Shown: piece after piece, positions 12,826-18,805 of the stretch | How the letters are laid out: each line of letters starts with the position of its first letter | Numbering within the stretch: position 1 is the first letter of the stretch | Source of the DNA: Candidatus Mediterraneibacter stercorigallinarum | Lineage (GTDB): Bacteria; Bacillota; Clostridia; Lachnospirales; Lachnospiraceae | Assembly (NCBI GenBank): GCA_019116185.1 | Contig: DXCD01000161.1 | Location: forward strand, 1 to 21,530 | Reading direction: 5' to 3' | DNA: 21,530 nucleotides | The notes under the pieces: generated by a model | Databases searched by the model: none | Told to the model about the DNA's origin: nothing | Seen by the model: the letters and a program-made list of their open reading frames with translations, nothing else | Position numbers and translations under genes: made by a program

Positions 12826-14409
12826 TCACTTTCTGGACAACAGGTGCTTGATGAACACGTACATCACGATCACGAACGCAAGCATATACCCAAATGCGCC
12901 CAGCGCCGGGATTCCCAGGATCTTCGGCGTCATGTTCGTGGTACAGATAATGCTTGAACTGATCAGAAGCGCCATGACCCAAAGCCCCATGACAATATTC
13001 CTGACCAGCCGGCGGAGAAGATTTGCCAGGTCATCAGTGACCTGAAGGTCCAGATTGACCTTTGCCTGGCCTTTCAGGTATCCGCTCATCATGTCCGATA
13101 CCATGGAAGGCAGATCCAGCGCTTTACGGAATGACCGGAGAATGCTCTTTCCGCTGCTCTTCAGTTCCTTCTTGATATCCAGATTACGGAAGAATTCTCC
13201 TGACATGTGCGCCGTTGCAATCTCTACCATATTGATGTCCGGCGCGATATCCGCCAGCACACCCTCCATATGGGTCAGCCCGCGTGCCAGCATGGTAAGC
13301 CCGTGGGGCATTTTGATCTTATTATCTTTCATTACATCCATCAGGTCAGTCATGACTTCCGCCACATTGATCTGCCCCATGTCCACACTTCCGTATTTCA
13401 TGAGCAGCCCGTCAATATCCTCATACAGCCTCCGCTGATCCGGACGCTCCTTGAATTCGCCGATTCCCAGTACTGCCTGCTGGATGAGCCCTACATCATT
13501 CAGCGCCACGCCCTGCACTGCTTTTCCGATCATCTCCCGGTCATGCTCTGTGAGCCTGCCCATCATCCCCATATCGATCCAGATGATCTTTCCTTCCCGG
13601 ATCTTTACATTTCCGGAGTGCGGGTCCGCATGGAAAAAACCATCATCCATAACCTGTTTGATATAGTTGTCAACCAGTTTGCTCCCGATCTCCTTCAAAT
13701 CATAGCCCAGCTCAATCAGTTTTTCCTTGTCATCGATCCCGCACCCGTCGATATACTCCATCACAAGGACATTTACCGTCGTGTACTGCTGATACAGAAT
13801 GGGCGTGCCCACGAAATGTACTTCTTTATTCCTGCGGGCAAACTCCTCCATATTCGACGCTTCCGTCAGGAAATTCATCTCGTCTCTCGTGACAGACCAC
13901 ATTTCGTCCAGCACAAGATCCAGATCTGCCATGCCCTTGATGCTCACCGGAGGCATCAGCTTTACCGCTTTGTGCAGGAGTGCGATATCCCTCGCCATCT
14001 TTTCGTAGATCCCTCTGCGCTGTACCTTGACCACGACCTCTTCGCCGCTGCGGAGCACGGCCCGGTGGACCTGGGCGATCGATGCAGAACCCTGCGGCTT
14101 CTCGTCGATGGATGAGAATACCCTCTTCCAGGATCTTCCGTAGGACTCTTCGATCACAGCGATCACATCCTCAAAGGGCATGGGAGTCACATCGGTCCGA
14201 AGACGCATCAGTTCATCGCAATACCTTTTGGGAAGGATGTCAGAATGCATGGACATGATCTGCCCCAGTTTGATAAAGGTAGGGCCCAGATCCTCCAGGA
14301 TAGCCCGTAGCTTCTTCGGCGTTACCCCGCGGGTAATATTATGTCTGCGAAGTACAGCCGTGATCTCCCGCAGCCTTGAATTGTATTCGATCGGTTCTTT
14401 TGTACTCAT
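12826..14409 (-). CDS. ABC1/UbiB/AarF atypical kinase-like protein
   Basis: This 527-aa protein of the UbiB family has the kinase-like core with family-specific motifs: KxGQ (KLGQ, 47-50), a Gly/Ala/Ser loop (QGSASIAQVH, about 106-115), the VVVK lysine, HADPHSGN (the HAD-H-GN catalytic loop) and DMG in place of DFG. Two membrane helices close the C-terminus (GLWVMALLISSSIICTT and YMLAFVIVMYVFIKHLL). UbiB-type proteins support isoprenoid-quinone synthesis or lipid handling through ATPase activity. An anaerobe like this one probably has no ubiquinone, so the role here is likely membrane lipid or isoprenoid homeostasis (inference). Its ribosome site overlaps the end of the phasin-like gene, ten bases upstream, indicating one transcript. 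Confidence 0.92.
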   Translation of the reverse strand: MSTKEPIEYNSRLREITAVLRRHNITRGVTPKKLRAILEDLGPTFIKLGQIMSMHSDILPKRYCDELMRLRTDVTPMPFEDVIAVIEESYGRSWKRVFSSIDEKPQGSASIAQVHRAVLRSGEEVVVKVQRRGIYEKMARDIALLHKAVKLMPPVSIKGMADLDLVLDEMWSVTRDEMNFLTEASNMEEFARRNKEVHFVGTPILYQQYTTVNVLVMEYIDGCGIDDKEKLIELGYDLKEIGSKLVDNYIKQVMDDGFFHADPHSGNVKIREGKIIWIDMGMMGRLTEHDREMIGKAVQGVALNDVGLIQQAVLGIGEFKERPDQRRLYEDIDGLLMKYGSVDMGQINVAEVMTDLMDVMKDNKIKMPHGLTMLARGLTHMEGVLADIAPDINMVEIATAHMSGEFFRNLDIKKELKSSGKSILRSFRKALDLPSMVSDMMSGYLKGQAKVNLDLQVTDDLANLLRRLVRNIVMGLWVMALLISSSIICTTNMTPKILGIPALGAFGYMLAFVIVMYVFIKHLLSRK

Positions 14410-14418
14410 CGGTCTTTA

Positions 14419-14745
14419 TTATTCTCCCTCTGAAGCTTCCTGTTCTGATTCTGCTTCCTTCTTAAGGATCTGCTCCTTGAGTGCCGCGATCTGCTCCGGG
14501 GTCATCTTATCCAAAAGCTCTGACAGATCTTCTGCTGTCGCCGGTTTCACCTCATTCACTTTCGCTTTCACGGTTTTTTTGATATTGTGTTTCAATTCCT
14601 CGTTAAGAACCTTGCCCTGCTCAACAGTCAGCTCGCCTTTTTCCACCATCTCGTCCAGCAGATCTTTCGACTTTTCAGCTGTCACTGCCACAGCTCCAAT
14701 CCCTGCAAGGATAACCTTCTTAATGTTATCACTGAATTTTTCCAT
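14419..14745 (-). CDS. Phasin-like coiled-coil protein
   Basis: This 108-aa protein starts with a short hydrophobic helix (VILAGIGAVAVTAEKSK) followed by charged amphipathic helices (LLDEMVEKGELTVEQGKVLNEELK, LSELLDKMTPEQIAALKEQILKK). This is the pattern of the small proteins annotated as polyhydroxyalkanoate-regulator phasins. The N-terminal helix and the EKGELT-type sequence are typical of the partners often found beside UbiB genes. No PHA synthase is present in the window, so a polymer role is not supported; acting as an accessory to UbiB at the membrane is the more likely inference. The ATG at 14745 has GAGGAG seven bases upstream and is preferred over 14760. Gaps to both neighbours are 15 bases or less. 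Confidence 0.8.
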   Translation of the reverse strand: MEKFSDNIKKVILAGIGAVAVTAEKSKDLLDEMVEKGELTVEQGKVLNEELKHNIKKTVKAKVNEVKPATAEDLSELLDKMTPEQIAALKEQILKKEAESEQEASEGE

Positions 14746-14760
14746 CGTTTTTCTCCTCAC

Positions 14761-15321
14761 CTATTTATTTTCTGCTTTTATCTCGTCATTATTCCCATAT
14801 TTTTCCTTGTAACGGTCAATGCATTCTTCTATGACCTGGACAGCGCCCAAAGCGCCTTCAAATTCATTTACCGCAGTCTTCTTTCCCTCCAGATCCTTGT
14901 ACACGGTAAAGAAATGCCGGATCTCGTCAAAAATATGCTTCGGCAGCTCTGAGATGTCCGTATAAGCTTCATATGTAGGATCAGCCCATGGGATTGCGAT
15001 GATCTTCTCATCCCCTGCATCCCCGTCCGTCATCTTCATCACTCCGATCGGATAACAGCGCACCAGCGTGAGCGGTTCCAGCGGTTCAGAGCACATAACA
15101 AGCACATCCAGAGGATCGCCGTCATCTCCGAGCGTGCGCGGAATGAACCCGTAATTCATCGGATAATGTGTCGATGTATACAGCACCCGGTCCAGTATGA
15201 TATAACCGGTCTCTTTGTCAAGTTCATATTTCTTCTTGCTTCCCTTGGATATCTCGATCACGGAAATAAAATCTGTCGGGAATATCCTCTCTTCACTGAT
15301 ATCATGCCAAATATTTGCCAT
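14761..15321 (-). CDS. ppa: Inorganic pyrophosphatase, family I
   Basis: This 186-aa cytoplasmic enzyme hydrolyses pyrophosphate to phosphate and so drives biosynthetic reactions forward. It carries the family I signature DGDPLDVLV (residues 67-75), whose Asp residues bind the metal ions. LDRVLYTSTHYPMNYGFIPRTLGDDGDP is the conserved active-site strand, and HFFTVYKDLEGKK occurs near the C-terminus. The start at 15321 is chosen because GGGAGGGCATT precedes the ATG and family members begin close to it; an in-frame upstream start would run into the HPr gene. It lies 17 bases after HPr and 15 bases before the phasin-like gene. Family I soluble PPases are less usual than family II in some Clostridia. 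Confidence 0.93.
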   Translation of the reverse strand: MANIWHDISEERIFPTDFISVIEISKGSKKKYELDKETGYIILDRVLYTSTHYPMNYGFIPRTLGDDGDPLDVLVMCSEPLEPLTLVRCYPIGVMKMTDGDAGDEKIIAIPWADPTYEAYTDISELPKHIFDEIRHFFTVYKDLEGKKTAVNEFEGALGAVQVIEECIDRYKEKYGNNDEIKAENK

Positions 15322-15338
15322 AATGCCCTCCCTCGCTT

Positions 15339-15596
15339 TTACAGATGTTCCTTCAGCACTGTCTCCAGAGCTGTACATGCCATTTCTTCATCTTCGCCGC
15401 TTACTTCGACCTTGATCTCATCTCCATATTTGATACCCATGGACATAAGTTCTGTCAGCTTCTTTGCGTCCGCCCTCTTGTCTCCCAGCACGATAACTGC
15501 CTGTGCTTTGTACTTTTTCGCTTCTTTTACCACGAACCCGGCGGGTCTTGCATGGATGCCCGCTCGGTCTCTGACCACATAGATAAATGATCTCAT
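15339..15596 (-). CDS. HPr-family phosphocarrier protein lacking Ser46
   Basis: This 85-aa protein has the HPr fold and the PTS active site GIHARPAG with His15, the residue phosphorylated by Enzyme I. It should therefore pass phosphate to sugar-specific EIIA domains. At the second regulatory position, where Firmicute HPr has Ser46 in a KSIMGVMSLGI context, this protein reads KKLTELMSMGI, with Lys46. It cannot be phosphorylated there by HPr kinase, so CcpA co-repression through it is unlikely. The ATG at 15596 has GGGAG eight bases upstream; an upstream in-frame ATG at 15632 has no ribosome site. It heads an operon with PPase, phasin-like and UbiB genes, unlike a usual ptsHI locus. Confidence 0.88.
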   Translation of the reverse strand: MRSFIYVVRDRAGIHARPAGFVVKEAKKYKAQAVIVLGDKRADAKKLTELMSMGIKYGDEIKVEVSGEDEEMACTALETVLKEHL

Positions 15597-15613
15597 CCGG
15601 TCATCTCCCTTCT

Positions 15614-15626
15614 CTGGCACTGCCAG
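15614..15626. promoter_or_regulatory. Palindrome next to the HPr ribosome site
   Basis: CTGGCA-C-TGCCAG is a perfect 13-base inverted repeat ending six bases before the Shine-Dalgarno of the HPr gene. It could be an operator or a small RNA hairpin that affects translation. Confidence 0.35.
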
Positions 15627-15653
15627 TTTCATATTATGATTTTACCTCTTCCC

Positions 15654-15666
15654 GGACGTTACGTCC
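15654..15666. promoter_or_regulatory. Palindrome in the HPr operon promoter region
   Basis: GGACGT-T-ACGTCC is a perfect 13-base inverted repeat. On the minus strand it overlaps a possible -35 (TGGACG), 17 bases before TAAAAT (15649-15644 region). This arrangement suggests an operator for the HPr-PPase-phasin-UbiB operon. Candidate only. Confidence 0.4.
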
Positions 15667-15700
15667 AGTACTGTCACAAGAAAGAGCCGAAAATGAAACG

Positions 15701-15752
15701 AAAAAGCCCGTCCCGGGTCAGAGCTGTCAAGCTTTTTCCCGGAACAGGCTTT
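15701..15752 (-). terminator. Terminator of the lactaldehyde reductase gene
   Basis: On the minus strand a 15-bp stem (15752-15738 with 15717-15703) contains two G-U pairs and is followed by TTTTT. A small AGCT/AGCT hairpin lies in the 20-base loop. It lies 57 bases past the fucO stop. Confidence 0.85.
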
Positions 15753-15808
15753 CGGCATACTGCCTTTTAGCATATTATCTTTTCCATGCCTGCATTATCA
15801 CTTTCTAA

Positions 15809-16954
15809 TTACATGATCTTGCGGAACAGATCCTTTAAATCTTCTACGCTTGCATCCTTGGGGTTGCCCGGCGCGCATGCATCTGCGTGCGCGGACTCTG
15901 CAAGGAACTGAAGGTCCTCTTCCTTGATCGCTTCCAGCTTCGTCGGGATGCCTACGTCGATAGAGAGCTGCTGTACAGCGTCTACCGCTGCTTTTCTGTA
16001 TTCTTCCGCAGACATCTCATCCACGCCTTTGACTCCCATCGCCCTTGCGATCTCACGGTATTTTTCGCCGGTGCAGTCTGCATTGTATTGCATAACGATC
16101 GGAAGCATCATCGCGCAGGCAACTCCGTGGGGCGTGTCATATACCGCGCCCAGTGTATGCGCCATAGAGTGCGCGATACCGAGTCCCACATTGGAGAATC
16201 CCATTCCAGCGATATACTGCCCGAGAGCCATTCCGTCCCTGCCTTCCTTTTCGTTGGCAACCGCGCCTCTTAAGGACTTTGAAATGATCTCAATAGCTTT
16301 GAGGTGGAACATATCCGTCATTTCCCATGCCGCCTTTGTGGTATATCCCTCAATGGCATGTGTCAGGGCGTCCATACCGGTGGAAGCGGTCAGTCCCTTT
16401 GGCATAGAGGACATCATATCCGGATCCACGACAGCGATGACAGGCATATCATGCGGGTCAACACACACGAATTTTCTCTTTCTCTCTACATCTGTGATCA
16501 CATAGTTGATCGTTACCTCAGCTGCCGTTCCCGCTGTTGTAGGAACCGCAATGATCGGAACACACGGATTCTTCGTCGGCGCTGTTCCCTCAAGGCTTCT
16601 CACATCCTCAAACTCCGGGTTCGCAATAATAATGCCGATCGCTTTTGCTGTGTCCATGGAAGAACCGCCGCCGATCGCGATGATATAGTCTGCCTCCGCA
16701 TCCTTAAATGCCTGTACGCCATGCTGTACATTTTCGATCGTCGGGTTCGCCTTAATATCCGAATAAATTTCGTAAGCAAGTTCTGCGTTGTCAAGTACAT
16801 CTGTAACTTTCGCAGTCACGCCGAATTTGATCAGGTCAGGATCAGAGCATACGAATGCTTTCTTATAGCCCCTGGCTTTCGCTTCTGCAGCAATCTCCCG
16901 GACTGCGCCCGCGCCATGATAAGATGTCTCATTGAGCATAATTCTGTTTGCCAT
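15809..16954 (-). CDS. fucO: Lactaldehyde reductase / propanediol oxidoreductase, iron-containing ADH
   Basis: This 382-aa group III, Fe(II)-dependent alcohol dehydrogenase reduces L-lactaldehyde to 1,2-propanediol with NADH, the fermentative end of fucose or rhamnose breakdown. It is very similar over its length to E. coli FucO, opening MANRIMLNET. The NAD-binding motif is IAIGGGSSMDTAKAIG (about 93-108), and TTAGTAAEVTINYVITD is typical of the FucO subgroup. The metal ligands are visible: Asp195 and His199 in GMDALTHAIEGY, His262 in GIAHSMAH and His276 in TPHGVA. The ATG at 16954 has GGAG ten bases upstream and is preferred over 17014. It stands alone with its own terminator. A TetR regulator is encoded directly upstream; no fucose or rhamnose catabolic genes are in the window. 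Confidence 0.93.
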   Translation of the reverse strand: MANRIMLNETSYHGAGAVREIAAEAKARGYKKAFVCSDPDLIKFGVTAKVTDVLDNAELAYEIYSDIKANPTIENVQHGVQAFKDAEADYIIAIGGGSSMDTAKAIGIIIANPEFEDVRSLEGTAPTKNPCVPIIAVPTTAGTAAEVTINYVITDVERKRKFVCVDPHDMPVIAVVDPDMMSSMPKGLTASTGMDALTHAIEGYTTKAAWEMTDMFHLKAIEIISKSLRGAVANEKEGRDGMALGQYIAGMGFSNVGLGIAHSMAHTLGAVYDTPHGVACAMMLPIVMQYNADCTGEKYREIARAMGVKGVDEMSAEEYRKAAVDAVQQLSIDVGIPTKLEAIKEEDLQFLAESAHADACAPGNPKDASVEDLKDLFRKIM

Positions 16955-17038
16955 TGTCACCAATCTCCTTTTCTCATTTTTTTCAATTACTGCTTTCTGT
17001 TTATATTTTAACAATCCGCTGAAAAAATAGAAAGTTAC

Positions 17039-17075
17039 AAAAAAGCTGATCTGTCACTTTTCATACAGATCAGCT
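17039..17075 (-). terminator. Terminator of the TetR-family gene
   Basis: On the minus strand AGCTGATCTG (17075-17066) and CAGATCAGCT (17053-17044) form a perfect 10-bp stem with a 12-base loop and then TTTTTT. It begins two bases after the TetR stop codon and separates that gene from fucO. Confidence 0.85.
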
Positions 17076-17076
17076 C

Positions 17077-17637
17077 CTATAAAAGCTCCAGCTTCCGGAA
17101 CACGTCTCCAAGTTCCGCCGGCATTGCATCCACCAGAGATTCCGCCATCTCTTCCGGGCTTCCTTTGATCTTCCCCAACACCCACTGGACTGTCATATAA
17201 ATGGATCCCTGGCAGTACATCTCCAGAAGGAACCGTAGATGTTCCGGCATCTTTTTCCCTGTCTTTCCCTCGATCCTCTCTGTGTAGAATGCCAGAATCA
17301 GATGGAAATCATGGTCTCTCAGATTATTCTGCGCGTCATTCTTAAAGGCCGCCTTAAAAAACAGCCGCTCTTCCTGGATATAATGGAACTTGTTGACCAG
17401 CCCCTCATAGACTGTCCTTCCCTCTCCCATATGTTCAAAAGACTCCTGCAGAATCTTGTCAAAATACCAGTTTACCAGATCATACTTATCCTTAAAATGC
17501 CTGTAAAAAGTCTGACGTGTTGTCCCGCATTCTTCTACAATTCCGCTCACTGTTATCTTTTCAAGCGGAGCCTGTTTCATACAGCGCTTCAAAGCATCCG
17601 CAAGGCAGTATTTCATATTGTCATGAGATCTCTCCAT
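17077..17637 (-). CDS. TetR/AcrR-family transcriptional regulator
   Basis: This 186-aa repressor-type regulator has the DNA-binding domain at its N-terminus: LADALKRCMKQAPLEKITVSGIVEECGTTRQTFYRHFKDKYDLVNWYF, with the helix-turn-helix at about 29-55. A helical ligand-binding domain follows (about 60-186), with FKAAFKNDAQNNLRDHDFHLILAFYTERIE and a Trp-containing helix near the end. The pattern resembles the DhaS-like branch linked to dihydroxyacetone kinase operons, but no dha genes are here. The ATG at 17637 has AGGAG eight bases upstream; a longer frame to 17667 lacks one. Its terminator isolates it from fucO, so control of fucO is possible but not shown. Confidence 0.9.
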   Translation of the reverse strand: MERSHDNMKYCLADALKRCMKQAPLEKITVSGIVEECGTTRQTFYRHFKDKYDLVNWYFDKILQESFEHMGEGRTVYEGLVNKFHYIQEERLFFKAAFKNDAQNNLRDHDFHLILAFYTERIEGKTGKKMPEHLRFLLEMYCQGSIYMTVQWVLGKIKGSPEEMAESLVDAMPAELGDVFRKLELL

Positions 17638-17697
17638 AAAACCTACTCCTGTATTCAGCCTGATCACTGTTTTTCTCTGTTCTTTCAGAACACCTTA

Positions 17698-17910
17698 TCA
17701 ATAATAATAGCATGGAATTTCTTTATCATCCACATAAAGCTTATATTTTTCCACGTCGTCTTTTATGTTATGTGGTTCTCTTCTCATTCCTTCCGCGGGT
17801 TCATACCGGATCACGAACGCCGGCTGCACGGTATTGATATCCGCGCGCCGCAGATAAACCTTGATCTCCAGACTGGACGGATACCCTCCCCGGTCCGTAG
17901 ACAGCTTCAT
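17698..17910 (-). CDS. Hypothetical protein, probable 3' part of a frameshifted gene
   Basis: This 70-aa frame contains KLSTDRGGYPSSLEIKVYLRR, VQPAFVIRYEP and VEKYKLYVDDKEIP, a beta-rich soluble pattern. Its only start (ATG, 17910) overlaps the stop of the 96-aa gene as ATGA, but no ribosome site lies in the 15 bases before it. Reading the same frame further upstream continues sensibly as AECRDNSFHS into MKLSTD, which suggests that the true domain starts before the ATG. I therefore favour a single ancestral gene (17698-18197) broken by a 1-nt deletion near 17950, though translational coupling of two real genes remains possible. I do not recognise the domain. Confidence 0.55.
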   Translation of the reverse strand: MKLSTDRGGYPSSLEIKVYLRRADINTVQPAFVIRYEPAEGMRREPHNIKDDVEKYKLYVDDKEIPCYYY

Positions 17911-18197
17911 TGAATGAAATGAATTGTCCCTGCACTCTGCACCACTGTACGGGCAAACTCCGCCTCATCTTCAATCCTGTCCGTATTTGCCACAACATCC
18001 AGGTAACATTCCCCATTTACCGTACGGCTGCTCACTGCATCAGGAATGCCGCGGTCACTGAGACTGCGCCGGCCAAGCCAGCCTCCCTCCCCAAACAGCA
18101 AAAACAGCATAACAGACGCAGCAGCCGCAGCCAGAAGCGCTCGGACTCTCCTTTTATCTCCGCATCGTACATTGTCAACATTTTTTTGACTTTTCAT
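17907..18197 (-). CDS. Small membrane-anchored or secreted hypothetical, probable 5' part of a frameshifted gene
   Basis: This 96-aa frame has a basic N-terminus (KSQKNVDNVRCGDKRRVR), one hydrophobic segment (ALLAAAAASVMLFLLF, about 20-36) acting as a signal or anchor, and an outside part with VNGECYLDVVANTDRIEDEAEFARTVVQ. After VVQ the frame runs nine more residues and stops. The neighbouring frame there reads AECRDNSFHSMKLSTD and continues for about 75 residues. A one-base loss in the CAGAGTGC stretch (about 17943-17950) would explain both. A strong promoter lies 30-60 bases upstream, and GAGG precedes the ATG at seven bases. No family is recognised. Confidence 0.6.
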   Translation of the reverse strand: MKSQKNVDNVRCGDKRRVRALLAAAAASVMLFLLFGEGGWLGRRSLSDRGIPDAVSSRTVNGECYLDVVANTDRIEDEAEFARTVVQSAGTIHFIQ

Positions 18198-18231
18198 ATA
18201 TCCGCCTCATTTTGTATCACTTTTACAACCG

Positions 18232-18260
18232 ATTATAAAAGTCTGCAAATATAAAATCAA
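18232..18260 (-). promoter_or_regulatory. Strong promoter of the small secreted hypothetical gene
   Basis: On the minus strand TTGATT (18260-18255), a 17-base spacer and TATAAT (18237-18232). The start near 18225 leaves a leader of about 28 bases. The region is divergent with the XRE gene, whose own promoter must overlap it but is not clear. ATGTAT and ATACAT arms 13 bases apart (about 18263-18287) sit between the two genes. Confidence 0.65.
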
Positions 18261-18311
18261 TATGTATGGTGCAGAAAATGATACATTCTTAAGAAAGACG
18301 AGGTCAGAACA

Positions 18312-18572
18312 ATGCCAAAACCAATGACAGCAACCGGACAGAAAAACCTGATAGCAGATAATCTGATTGAGCTCAGAAAGACACATCACATTTCACAGCG
18401 TCTTCTTGCCTATAAGCTTCAGCTGGCAGGCTATGATATGGACAAAAATGTCATCACACGGATCGAGACGAACAAACGGTATGTAACGGACATTGAGCTG
18501 AAAGCTCTGTGCGAGGTCTTTCACATTACTTACGCCGAACTGATCGACGGAAAAGATGCTAAGAAAAATTGA
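18312..18572 (+). CDS. XRE-family helix-turn-helix regulator, 86 aa
   Basis: This short protein consists almost only of a Cro/CI-type DNA-binding domain: NLIELRKTHHISQRLLAYKLQLAGYDMDKNVITRIETNKRYVTDIELKALCEVFHITYAELI. The HTH is at about 27-55, with a longer insertion between helices 2 and 3 than in phage repressors. It has no ligand or oligomerisation domain. ACGAGGTC lies about seven bases before the ATG. It is divergent from the small secreted gene at 18197 and upstream of the amtB leader. Either neighbour, or its own promoter, could be its target; the sequence does not decide. Confidence 0.85.
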   Translation: MPKPMTATGQKNLIADNLIELRKTHHISQRLLAYKLQLAGYDMDKNVITRIETNKRYVTDIELKALCEVFHITYAELIDGKDAKKN

Positions 18573-18587
18573 TTCGCAAATTTTCTC

Positions 18588-18616
18588 TTGACATTCATTT
18601 TTCACTCTGCTATCCT
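18588..18616 (+). promoter_or_regulatory. Promoter upstream of the structured amtB leader
   Basis: A perfect TTGACA (18588-18593), a 17-base spacer and TATCCT (18611-18616). The start would fall at about 18623, the first base of the long inverted repeat. No better promoter is visible between here and amtB. Confidence 0.6.
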
Positions 18617-18622
18617 TACGGC

Positions 18623-18737
18623 ATGACAAAGACGTCTGACAACGGAGGCGGCATCCGCCCCTTCCGGATCAGGCGTTTTTTCTTTTGTCATAGAGGCTCA
18701 TCTGCCTCTCCTGTAACCCCGCAAATATGCGGTTACA
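18623..18737 (+). ncRNA. Candidate structured leader RNA of amtB-glnK (three abutting hairpins)
   Basis: Hairpin 1 (18623-18691) is a long interrupted stem. Its pairs are ATGACAAA with TTTGTCAT, ACGTCTGA with TCAGGCGT (one G-U), CGGA with TCCG, and GGCGG with CCGCC around a CAT loop; TTTTTTCTTTT runs from the inner stem into the outer arm. Hairpin 2 (18692-18709) is AGAGGC-TCATCT-GCCTCT. Hairpin 3 (18712-18737) is TGTAAC...GTTACA with inner CGCA/TGCG. They follow each other with two or fewer free bases, start at the predicted transcription start and end about 70 bases before amtB. This fits a regulatory leader or a small RNA. It does not match the glutamine riboswitch or other families I know. 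Confidence 0.45.
18632..18686 (+). terminator. Intrinsic terminator inside the amtB leader / after the XRE gene
   Basis: The inner part of hairpin 1, closed by ACGTCTGA (18632-18639) and TCAGGCGT (18669-18676), runs straight into TTTTTTCTTTT. It can end the XRE transcript, 60 bases past its stop, and also transcripts begun at 18623, as an attenuator of amtB. An outer helix that pairs part of the T-run could weaken termination. Confidence 0.6.
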
Positions 18738-18805
18738 CCATAAAATTTCCCGGGGAACTTGTTGATTTACAATCTTAATTCAAACAGGAATGGGAGGTAT
18801 TTTAT

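Noticed and set aside
13207..14115. 302-codon plus-strand frame inside the UbiB-like gene
   Set aside because: It is antisense to a gene with clear kinase-family motifs, and its His/Arg/Asp-rich product is typical of a reverse-strand shadow.
17907..17960. Programmed ribosomal frameshift joining the two small frames
   Set aside because: There is no slippery heptamer or downstream pseudoknot; a single-base deletion explains the sequence better.
18623..18737. Glutamine riboswitch or ANTAR antiterminator site upstream of amtB
   Set aside because: The conserved glutamine-aptamer core is not visible. The hairpins do not share the paired hexaloops with conserved A and G positions expected for ANTAR sites.
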